Below, in pieces: positions 37,907 through 48,600 of a stretch of 64,000 bases of DNA (position 1 is the stretch's first letter; every line of letters starts with the position of its first letter). This DNA comes from Pycnopodia helianthoides. Lineage: Eukaryota > Echinodermata > Asteroidea > Forcipulatida > Asteriidae. A program made the translations under genes and the position numbers. Below the pieces are notes generated by a model. It made no database searches. It was not told the DNA's origin and saw only the letters and a list, made by a program, of their open reading frames with translations. The stretch covers positions 12,260,953 to 12,324,952 of the forward strand of contig CM063256.1 in assembly GCA_032158295.1 (NCBI GenBank), given 5' to 3'.

Positions 37907-38282
37907 AGGAACATTACAGAATTGGTTTTTGCTAACAAAGCAGTTGCTGGCAGTGTAAGCACTTTATGTAATCTACCATATACATAAACTGACAAACCTG
38001 TAGAAGTTTGAGATGGATCAGCCATCTGGGTCACGGGAAAGAAGTGAAGAACCGATTACACATTTGCATGAAATCATATAGGTTCAACAAATGAATAAAA
38101 CGCTCACTGAGCGATAAACTCCAATCGGAACATTAGTTTATTCATTTCTCATCAAATATGGCATTTCAGACAGAAATATTTCAAGGGATGTTTTCTACTA
38201 TCATCATCATAAGACCGTGTAAGTTTTATGTAAATCTGTGATCAAAAGTATATTTTACAATTACCAATTATGTAATGTTCCT
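37907..38282. mobile_element. TTAA-target MITE, AGGAACATTACAG family
   Basis: TTAA flanks both ends (37903-37906 and 38283-38286). The ends AGGAACATTACAGAATTGG and CCAATTATGTAATGTTCCT are inverted repeats. A second copy at 60999-61366 is alignable end to end. Confidence 0.9.
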
Positions 38283-38659
38283 TTAACCAACATTGACTGG
38301 GTGTCCACAAAAGACCAATCTGCTAAGTTTCACCCACCGCCCTAACAATACATGTACAAGCATCTCTGCCCTTAGAGCATTGAAACGGCGCAAAGCACAA
38401 CACACATAATTAAAAACGATCAACGCAATAAATTTGCGGAAAGATTTTTAACTTTATTCGATTATTTTTTTTAATCATTTTTTAAAGTGTATTTTAACAT
38501 GTCAGACTTCCGATTGGCATTCACGGGTGGGACTGGTTCGTCCTTATTTGGCAGAGCTTAATTGATAAATCTGTATTAAATAGTAATAAAAGTAGGGATT
38601 TAGTTGGCTCTTTAAAACAAAGTTTTTATTCTTAGTTTAAAAGTACCTATTAAAAGCGT

Positions 38660-38970
38660 CCTTTTATGGACCTACTACTACTACTACTCTCTGTTCATTT
38701 GGCCTTAAGCGTTCCTGAAACAATTTCAACTCCTTTGGAGTATTCAGCACCAGCAGCCGAATGAGTTCACAGGTTGCTAACCATTCAAATCAACAATCAC
38801 TACCCTCACAGGTAGCTATTTCCTCCTGGGTGGTGATGAGAAGCAATTATAGTTAAGTGCTTGCCCAAGGACGTGAGTTTCATGACCGGGATTCGAACCC
38901 ACACTCTGATGACTCGGCCAATGGAACTTGAGTTTGAGTGCTCTAGACGGCTTGGCCATAACACACTACA
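38660..38970 (-). mobile_element. SINE copy, tRNA-derived
   Basis: Plus-strand landmarks are TTTCAACTCCTTTGGAGTA, CCTGGGTGGTGATGAGAAGC and GATTCGAACCCACACTCTG. In reverse complement the head has a B box GGGTTCGAATCCC. It is nearly colinear with the plus-strand copy at 47617-47960. Confidence 0.75.
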
Positions 38971-39039
38971 TGACTTTGATGTTCTAGGCCTGATGCTTCT
39001 TTTCTTGTAAGGACAACGCAATTGTTACTGATAAAGGGC

Positions 39040-39310
39040 ACCTCTTTGAGGAAAATATAAATTTCTAAAGGAGCATTTCAGGGGCACGAAAGCAATTACC
39101 GGGGCCCAATTTTATAGAGCTGCTTAAGCAGAAATTATTGCTTAAAATTTTTCTGCTAAGCAGAAATCGGCAGGATACCAGTCACAAATTGTACATGTGA
39201 CATGGTATTCTGGTAAGCATCATTTTGTTGTGGTTAGCTACTTTTTGTGCTTAAGCAGCTCTATGAAATTGGGCCCAGGGCCTCCGTTGCCTCAATGAAG
39301 TGTCAGGCCT
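39040..39310. mobile_element. CAGGCCTGG-family relative interrupted by a MITE
   Basis: AAAGGGCACCTCTTTGAGG through GAAAGCAATTACCGG continues after 39275 with GGGCCTCCGTTGCCTCAATG and TCAGGCCTGG. The uninterrupted version is at about 56690-56810. Confidence 0.75.
39103..39275. mobile_element. GGCCCAATTTC-family MITE, 173 bp
   Basis: Terminal inverted repeats GGCCCAATTTTATAGAGC and GCTCTATGAAATTGGGCC, with the internal landmarks GCTTAAGCAGAAAT and CAGTCACAAATTG. It is one of the most complete simple copies. Confidence 0.85.
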
Positions 39311-39736
39311 GGTGGTTGACATCTGTCTTTAAGGGTGTGTACAACATTGGTAAGATTGAAAATATAAATGTTTGAAAACATTGAAAATGTTTGAAAACAG
39401 TGAAAACATGCAATGATGTTTTTCACTGTTTTGTCACTCCGAAGAATAAAGTGTGAATGAGTTCACAGGTTGCTAACCTGTTTTAATTCAGAAAGATATC
39501 TGAGAGTCTCTGTGTTTATAAAGGAGAATGTGCTAAGTCTTTGAAAATTAACAATGTTGTACATGTGCTTTAATATGAATCCATGAACACAAATCCACAT
39601 TTTTAGTCTTGTTTTTCAGACTGAATCATGAAACAGCTGGAACCATGAAGGTGCTATAACTAAGTGATATTCTTCAGGTAGAATTAAGCAAGTACAATTC
39701 ATGCATCCATAATATTATTGTGCCATTTGCCTTTAA

Positions 39737-40144
39737 AGGTAGGGTCATAGATTGGGTTTTTTAATATAATGCTGATTTATAGACAACATTATAATGAAAG
39801 ATACAATAAAAGACACATGTGAAAGTTTCTGCTGAATACAGCAAAAAGAACGTTGAATTATCCATCCACATTTAGCAAGATGACAGCGGGTACCAACCGC
39901 ATCTCTAGCCACAGCATTCGCAAATGGACACCAACCCTCAGAAACCTGAGAAACGGTTCATGCATGAATCGTTTCTCAGATTCAACTGTGTTTGGGTTAA
40001 AAAATTATCCAAACCATTCTTCGAAGGGAACCCTTTCTCAAAATAGTTTATACTATCAACAGCTGCAGTACATGCTTCTCACCGAGTAAGTTTTATAGCC
40101 ATTCACTTTTGGAGTATTTACCAATCTGTGGACCCTATACCTTT
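39737..40144. mobile_element. TTAA-target MITE, AGGTAGGGTCATAG family
   Basis: TTAA precedes AGGTAGGGTCATAGATTGG, and the right end ACCAATCTGTGGACCCTATA is its decayed inverted copy. The interior holds a palindrome around GATTCATGCATGAATC-type sequence (GAAACGGTTCATGCATGAAT). A 60-bp direct repeat (TTTTAATTCAGAAAGATATC...) lies outside at 39480 and 40196. Confidence 0.75.
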
Positions 40145-40574
40145 CTAGTCCAAATTCATGCATCCAACACAGCCACTATTACAAGTGTATCGCAGTTTTA
40201 ATTCAGAAAGATATCTGAGAGTCTCTGTGTTTATAAAGGAGAATGTGCTAAGTTTATGAACAAGCGAATTAAAACTTGATGGTGAAAGCGATGACTTGCG
40301 TTTATGTCTGCATTTGTTTAATACAGATGTGTCAATCGATATACATGTGTTCGTGTTATGTGACTACACCAAGGTTGGTATAAATTGGATTTCATTTTGA
40401 CTTGTTATGGTTGAACGCCAAAATCACTGGCAGTCCATGGAGATAGTGAAATGGCATTCAAAGTGAAGACAACCGAAACATTAGCCTCGCATGATATCAA
40501 TGTGATGTGATGCCTTTATTGAGCAATACTTGTACAAGCCCTAAACTAGGGGTTATTTAATATTATTATTTATT

Positions 40575-40735
40575 TCTTGTAATGAAGAAGGATGCCTCAT
40601 AAGTGAAACTTAATCACTGTAGCTCGCAAGCCTGAAGAAACCTGTAAACAAGGGTGCTTGCTATGTGAACCGGGAACACTGGGGTTAACCCCACTCCTCC
40701 ATAATAAGTGTTCTGGGTTCTTTTAAAGCACTAAC
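40575..40735. repeat. Inverted partner of repeat 40-215
   Basis: It reads GGATGCCTCATAAGTGAA, GGGTGCTTGCTATGTGAACC and ATAAGTGTTCTGGGTTCTTT, the reverse complements of blocks at the left edge of the window. Confidence 0.7.
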
Positions 40736-41435
40736 AATCCTAGTTCATGAGACCTACGGCTTAATCTTCCATTCGAAGGACAAAGCAATTTGGGGAGAAC
40801 ATTTTGCTCAAGGACACAAGTGCCACGCCTGGGACTTGAACCCACACTCTGCTAATCTGAAACATGAGGCTCGAGTCAGGTGCTCTTATTCTCATCTATT
40901 TGATGAGCAAAAAATTCGGGTTTGAGTTTTGGCAAGAAATGCCTGGTTTTGGCACGGAGTATCGCATGCTTTAAGATTGTGACGTACTGTTCTTTCTCTT
41001 CACACATTACAAGAGAAATTGTGTCCCAATTGTTAAGTATGACGAGGGGGCCGTCAAATTCACATTTTTGTTCACATTATTTTCTTATGGAAGTCTCCCA
41101 TCACAAGGCACAAAAGGCCACTTGAGGTGTGGGCTACAAAAGGGAATAGAAAAAGAAAGTGTAAAGATTTAAAGTTGAAAGAAACCCCTTCCCATTAAGC
41201 TTGAGCTGGGACAGATTATAGGCAGCAGGGAAACAGGAATGCAGGTAAGGAATTCCAAAATGCAGTAGTGTATGGGAAGAAATTCGTTGAATACACCTTG
41301 GAATTGCATTTGGGAACCATGACTGTATGGGGACGTTATTTGATATAGAGATGAGTAAAGGGCTCAAAGAGGCAGTTGAGAGGGACAACTAGTGAAAGAC
41401 TGTTAGAGAACATCCTGTGATAAAATATCTGTGGA

Positions 41436-41960
41436 AGAGGCAATAATAATAATAATAATATTCGGTTTTTATATAGCGCTTTACACACCCGAAGCACTTC
41501 ACACTTATTACCCCTGGTCACTGGGCCATTAGTTTCACCCCTTAACCCTCTTGCTGTCTGACCATTCAATACCATTCAAGTGGTTTTGAATGATAGATAA
41601 ACTATGCCAGCCTGAAATATGATACCATGAGGGAATGCATGTACACAGTACACAGTTAGTTCTGTGCACAGTTGTGCCACCGTACACAACCTTGGCAGTC
41701 GAATGGTTTCAAAAGGTTGGTCAACTCACTGGAAAATGTTGCCAAGAGTCACTGACAGTAGGAGGGTTAAACCATCACAGCTCCCTGGGGAGTATACAGC
41801 CTGTGCAACAAATATGCGCTACTTAGCTAAATCAATCACAAGAACCATCTCTGCCCTCACAGGTACCCATTTTACCCCTGGGTGGAGATAAAAAATTATA
41901 GTTAAATGTCTTGCTCAGGGACACACGTGTCACGACCGGGATTCGAACCCACACTCTGCA
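41436..41960 (-). mobile_element. SINE split by a TTAA MITE
   Basis: AAT repeats and TTTATATAGCGCTTTACAC form the 3' tail of a minus-strand SINE. The body resumes at 41771 with AGCTCCCTGGGGAGTATACA and ends at the B-box region GATTCGAACCCACACTCTGC. The element at 41546-41766 lies between. Confidence 0.75.
41546..41766. mobile_element. TTAA-target MITE, CCCTCCTACTGTC family, inverted copy
   Basis: TTAA at 41542-41545 and 41767-41770. The ends are CCCTCTTGCTGTC and GACAGTAGGAGGG. It is the reverse orientation of 30634-30850. Confidence 0.88.
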
Positions 41961-44921
41961 ATACATTAAGACGATGTGAGAGGGGTTCACAAGAGACCGC
42001 TAAATCCTCCCCGCCAAAGGCGCCCTTGCATGCCTGCGGCTCGGACATGTTGTAACTACGTCCTTCGCAATTAGCCTTCAAAATTATCAACTTGACCTTA
42101 CATGACTCAAAACACCAGTCCACAAAGAAAAACACAACAATCTCTAAAAAGTATGTGTAATTTAAAAAGGTTTTATTTTAAGCTACCCTTGTGAAACATC
42201 AAGGTTGGACACAAATTTATGAATAGAAAAAATGAAAATGTTGAACATCTTAAGCCTACTCTGTATCCAATTCATGTGACACTCCTTTAAGAACAGCGTC
42301 ATTTATTATAAAGACATTGTTGAACATGAAAAAAAGCAACACAGTACACGTAAATATCGATAACTTGTTACCCAATTACCCAAAGCTACTGTCGTATGCA
42401 CCACTGATAACAGAGAGGTTTCGCAAGTCTACAAATACACCCTCTATATGTCAACACGCTATGTGTTCACAAGACGTGTAACCATGGTAACTGTGGTGTC
42501 TATGTCATACATGCATGAGAATAACGGATAAAGGTAGAAAAACGGACAGTTTTGCAGACTTTTAGTTGTAACTGCCGTGGACTAACCGAGCCTGGATTAA
42601 CAACGTTCCCCATTACATGTTAGTGGTATCATCCATGATACATATTTGCCGAAAGAAGGACAAAAAACTGATATCTTCAAGGTATTTTTCAGTGCAATTT
42701 GTAGTACTCCAGGGCATCGCAATGTTGAACGCTAGCGCCCCTAAGTGACACGTAACTCTATGATTGCAAAACCAAATCTGAAATGTGTCTTACAAGAACG
42801 AACACGGTTATCATATCCGTATCTGTAGACTTGCGAAACTAAAATCGTTAAACTTCCCTTCTTATGCTGAAGAAATCAGGTTTGAAATCACATGCTCCAG
42901 CCTGTATCCATGTTTGACAATGTGGACAGGCACGCTGGTTCAGTTTTGTTCCCATGGGAACATTTTGCTGAAGTAGCTTACGCAAGACCCCCTTACACAC
43001 ACCATCACAACTGTGATCACACAGTGGAATGCACGTACCTAATACAACAGCCAACCAGTCAGACAACCTTTTTTTATATCTTCAGGAGGGCATCGTGTGA
43101 GCTTTGGTTGTATGCAAACGGTCTATTTAGACTCTTTGATGCGGGTTGATTGTTTATTTCTCTTGTTCTCGTACAAGGGGCTGCTAGTGACTGCCCCTCG
43201 CATCAAAAGAGTCGAGTAACACTCCAATGAATTGAGTTGAATGACCTGCTGTTTGTGTGTCTGGCAAAAGGGTAGACTTACAGAATGTTAGATGGCAGAA
43301 AAATTGACAGGTGAAGTTCCATTGTTCATGTAGTTCTGGGCTATCGCACATTTTCATTCAGTTCATTTATTAACTCTGGTTGTGAAGCCAAGGACTCTCG
43401 GAAAAGCGATCTAATAATCACTATACTAGCCAAGAAGACAATAAAGGGAAACCCCAAAAGAATTATTCCAGGGAAAAAACCCTGCGCAACAGAAAGGGAC
43501 TCAAAACCTATTCCACATAGTGTATGCCCCCGGCGGGAATCGAATCTGGGTCCTAGAGGTGGAAGGCAAGGAAAGACACCACTATGCTGACCCGACCATC
43601 AGAGAACAGTGGATTCACCCGGCAAGTCTGCTGTCATTAAATGTCTCCAGAAGTCTCCCTTTAGACAAAGTGGACTCACATTTATATACACAGTATTCAA
43701 GAATCAAACCCTAACCGTGAGTGACTTCTCAATTGACAAGTTCAAAAATAACCTAGAGTTATTGTATAAATCTACACTTGCCTATTCTAAATTTAGTGAT
43801 GGAAAAAAAATAATAACAAAAAACAGAGACAAACCTCAATTTAATACTACATAATAAACAACCAACTGCATTTTTACCCTCGGAAAAAAAAAACCCATAA
43901 AAATGCATGTAAATGTTCATAAATAGTAAATATAGTACATTCTTCAAAAAAAAAATGATAACACTGGCAGCCCCAGACACCCCCCCACCCCTTTGAGGAG
44001 AAAGTCCTTCACAATTCCATTCAAAATAAACAGGTGTGAAAAATACAAAAAGAATGGATCTCGTGTATAATTTGGTGTAGAAAATCACTCTAATTCTTTA
44101 AATTGTTTTGTTGAACCGATTGACAACGAAGTGCGCCTGCTACAGTTTGGCCCAGCACAGGGGTGAGATTTGAGGAATGTGAAAAGTTCCTGAAAAAAGG
44201 CTTGCACACCTTCTAGATGTTGCAATTCAGGAGGTTTACAGACTCCATGCATCACCCCCAAAAAAGCTACAGGTTTGGACAGGATGCCGAGTATTTCTTT
44301 TTTCAAGAATATTTAAAGGCTCAAGGAGATTTTGAGAAAATCCTGAAATCAGGAAAAATTCCTGAACAATCTCACACCTGCCAGGAAAGGCAACTTTCAC
44401 AGTCTGCTGTGAGGAAAGGTAAAAAAAAATAAAATAATTTCCATCATCCAGATTCGCCTGGTTGTTTTTTTCATACATGGTTTGCATGCAGTCAGAAGCA
44501 AGACCATACCTGAAATTACGGGCGTGTCGTTTCCTTTATATAAGCAGCAAAGTTGTACATCTCTGCTGGTGAATGTTTTTCATGTTCATGTCAGCCATTT
44601 TTGGTGCAGACTTGACGGTGTGGTTATTTTAGTCAACTGCTATTTGGAAAAATGCCCTCTCCAGGGTCAACTGTAGAGGGCGCACTCTACTGGGAATTGC
44701 TCGTTTTAAAGCTGTTGCAGAGTTCAGGTGAATCTTAACAACAAAATTTGTCATCCTTTTCCCCAGGCAATAAATTTACTTCGGCAATAAATTTACTTCA
44801 GACACGCTTTTCCCAAAATTGAATTTCTGATATTTTCCTGTTCCCTACAAGACATCAGTTTATGCTGAGGAAGACGAAGAACAACAAAAGTAAGAAAATG
44901 AAAGAGGGCTCAATGGACTAA
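41961..44921. other. Intergenic DNA, no gene recognised
   Basis: There is no exon with splice sites. It contains a short hairpin pairing GACTCTTTGATGCGGG (43129) with CCCCTCGCATCAAAAGAGTC (43193), and a tRNA-like fragment near 43520-43620 (GGGAATCGAATCTGGG). A block near 44160-44400 (AATCCTGAAATCAGG) recurs weakly at about 56140. Confidence 0.4.
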
Positions 44922-44925
44922 TTAA

Positions 44926-45366
44926 AGGTAGGGTCATAGATTGGTAAATACTAAAAAAAAACATGAATGACCATAAAAACTTACTTGGTGAGAAGCACTG
45001 CAGCTGTTGATAGTATCAACTATTTTGAGAAAGGATTCCCTTCGAAGTATGATTTGGATAATTTTCCACCCAAACACATTTGAATCCGAGGAACGATTCA
45101 TGCATGAACCTATTCTCAGATTTCTGAGGGGCGGTGTTTGTTTGTGTATGTTGCGGCCAGAGATGCGGTTGGTTCCTGCTGTCGCCTCGCTAAACGTGGA
45201 AAGATTCCACGCTCTTGTGAAAATACCGTGACATTTTTGTTGCTGTTTTCCCAGCAAGTATACACTGTATTCAGCTGAAACTTTCACAGGTGACTTTTTG
45301 GTGACTTTTTAACTTGGCCTTGAGATCAGCATTACGTTGACAACAACCAATCTATAACCCTACCTT
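44926..45366. mobile_element. TTAA-target MITE just past the HDAC1 stop
   Basis: TTAA at 44922-44925 and 45367-45370. The ends AGGTAGGGTCATAGATTGG and CCAATCTATAACCCTACCTT are inverted repeats. It begins 58 bp beyond the deacetylase stop codon, so it probably forms part of the HDAC1 3' UTR or its cleavage region. Confidence 0.85.
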
Positions 45367-45424
45367 TTAACAACCTCGCACTATCAAAGTAACCTCCCCA
45401 GAGGTAATCCAAATCCCATATACA

Positions 45425-45656
45425 CTAAACATGACATACTGTAAAGACTACGTCTACAGTTTCCGCAATCTCAATGCTCCATCTTCTCTTCTGTTGTTGA
45501 GGCAGGAGCCGTGGGGGGTCACACCACTGGGTGATGGGTGCACTGGGGGCGTCTTCCTTGGGGGCCGCATCTGGTTTGGCAGCAGGAGCGGGTTTGTCTT
45601 CTTTACTCTCCGTCGTGGTCTTCTGGGCATCAGGCACCGGTTTCTCAGTCTCAGCC
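45425..45656 (-). CDS. HDAC1: HDAC1 last exon, tail and stop
   Basis: Encodes [20 protein letters not shown], then [20 protein letters not shown], and ends FTVCHV before TAG at 45427-45425. The last 35 or so residues ([16 protein letters not shown] onward) do not resemble the usual HDAC1 end and may reflect an alternative or eroded terminus. Confidence 0.85.
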
Positions 45657-48600
45657 CTGTTGCATTGGGTGGAGAGAAAACAACAACTTGACATTACAAC
45701 GTTTTCCGCTACGAATCCCTAAACCCACCATCAGGTGTTTTCTTGGCACCCTGCAAAATGCTTCAAAGTGCAAAACAGTTGAAATGAAAACCGGGGGAGG
45801 GGGTGAACTTGAGATCAAATTCACAAAAATCATTAAGATAACACCATTAAGAATGCACCAGATTGCACAGTAGGGCTTTTAAAAACCAAAGATAAACATC
45901 ATGAAAAATCATTCATAGGACCTTGTTTCAATAAGCCATTTGCGAGTTAGATTTGAATAAAGTCTAGTACAATAACTTGCTTAGTCACAAGTCACTGCTT
46001 ACATTTGAATTCCTCAGACTATAGAGACAGTTGCTATGCCAAATGGTTCGGGGCAAGCTTTTGTATAGCAACCTCTAGATGAGCAAACCCTGGTACCATT
46101 GTGCCGTACACATCCATTCAGAATTGTATATGGGTGTTTCGCCGTCTCTTACGTAACTACGCAAAAGCTTGCCCCGAATCATGTGACATAGCAACTGTCT
46201 CTATAGTCTGAGGAATTCAAATTTAAGTGGTAACTTGCGATTAAGCACATCATTGTACCAGACAATATTCAAATCTAACACGCAAATGGCTTATTCAGCA
46301 TGTTCAGGCAAAACTTCCAAACTTTGAGTCCAGAATTCCCCAGTTTCGAAAATCTTGGAGAGAACCCGACAGCATTCTTTACCAACTGCTACACTATGTT
46401 GCATACGGGAGGGTTAAGGGTTGAAAAGCCTCCCCCCCCATTTTATCTTTGATCCAGTTGCAACCCTCCCCCTAAATGAAAACTTCCAGTTAAGACACTG
46501 GTTCTGCATATACCATACATACCCTTTGGCAGCTGTTTCGGTGTTGATGGTTTCCATAGGTTCCGCCTCTGCAGCTGTACTAGCTGCTTTCTCTTTACTA
46601 GCTGCCTCGTCTCTCTCTTTCCGGGCCTCTGCACCTGTTCAAATCAATCAACACATCATGCAACCAATGAGTGAGAATTTTCCCAAATTGGACGGTCCCT
46701 TTTTAATAAATAATAATACTTAGTTCTTATATAGCCCACATATCCTAGTAGCTAGATCAAGGCGCTGTACAACATTATTATCCCTGTTCATCAGGTGTAC
46801 TTTTAGACCATTCATCTAGCTTTCTCAACTCCCTGGGGAGCATACAACCCCAAGCTGCTTAAATTTTGCGCTTATGGGTTAATCCAACACAGTACTGTCT
46901 CAGCCCTCTCAGGTTCCCATTTATACCTGGGTTAAGAGACGCAATTATGGTTAAGTGCCTTGCTTACAAGTGTCATGACCGGGATTCGAACCCACACTCT
47001 GACGATTCAGCCATCAGAACTCGAGTCCGATGCAGTAGACTGCTCAGCCATGACACATCACATATCACTGTGGTGAATTGCAGTGTGACGCCACCTTTTG
47101 CTTAACAATTAAGATTGATTCGCACTGAAGATCAATCTTGGCTTTGTTATATTAGTGAAAACAACAAAAAATGGATGAACTTTTGTTAGGGATTTCCTGC
47201 ATGTATAGAACAGGCCTGTTTAGCGTGTCGTGGCTGCGCAGTCTAGGGTTCTCTCCAAGATTTTTCGAAACTGGGGGGAATTCTGGACTCAAAGTTTGGA
47301 AGTTTTGCCTGAACACGCTGAATAAGCCATTTGCGAGTTAGATTTGAATAAATCTAATGGTTCGAGGCAAGCTTTTGTATAGCAACCTCTAGATGAGCAA
47401 ACCCTGGTACCATTGTGCCGTACACATCCATTCAGAATTGTGTATGGGTGTTCGCCGTCTCTTACGTAACTACGCAAAAGCTTGCCCGAATCATGTGACA
47501 TAGCAACTGTCTCTATAGTCTGAGGAATTCAAATTTAAGTGGTAACTTGCGATTAAGCACGTCATTGTACCAGACAATATTCAAATCTAACACGCAAATG
47601 GCTTAAGATGGCTTGTATAGAACAGGCTTATTTAGCGTGTCGTGGCTGCGCAGTCTAAAGCATAGAACTCAAGTTCTAATGGCCGAGTCATCAGAATGTG
47701 GGTTCAAATCCTGGTTGTGACGCTTGTATTCTTGGACACGTTACTTAAAAATAATTGCTTCTCACCACCCAGGAGTAAATGGGTACCTGCCCGGGGTAGA
47801 GATTGTTGGTTTGAATGATTAGCAGTTGGCTGCTGGTGCCCCTTACTCCTAAGGAGTTGAGATGGTTTCAGGAATGCATGAAGGCCCAATGAACAGGGGT
47901 AGTAATTGTGTAGGCGTTCTGATACAACAATTAAAAGTGCCTAATAAAAGCCTTACTTTTATTATTTGAATTATAGCAATCAAAATAGAGAGTGTACAAG
48001 ACGGAAAATTAATCTGGAGTACTGGTATCCTTCAGACCAAGCCTCGAGACCCAAACTAACCGATTGCCTTAATGCCTTCCCCCTTCAATAATTACCAATC
48101 ACAGGGCCCTTTTTTTAATAGAGCTGCTTAGGCACAACAAAATTATGATTACCAACCAAAATACTATTTACCAATGTACCATCTGTGACTGGTCTCCTGC
48201 TCAATTTTGCTCAGCAGAAAATCATTAAGCAATAGTTGTCTTGAGTTTTTTATTGAAGAGAGAGGGTGATGTTGTCTTACTTTTTTCAGCCGCATCCTTA
48301 GCTTGCATGTCTTGCTCGGGACGAGCCTTCTTGCGACGGTGGGTCCTGATGTCTCGTCGTCCCCCTTCTCCTTCGTCTTCACTATCCGAGAACTCCTCAT
48401 CGCAAGCGATACGCTTATCCCTCGACATGATGGATACGCGCTTGTCGGGCTGCTCGTCTTCGTCGTTGTCACTGTCGTCATGGAGAGCGTCCTCCATCAT
48501 GGGCTGGATCTGAACGCCGGGGGCGTGTGGGATCATACGCATGTTCTCATACAACCTTGTTCTGTATGGGGATGGGGTTAGAATCATTACCAGGCATTGA

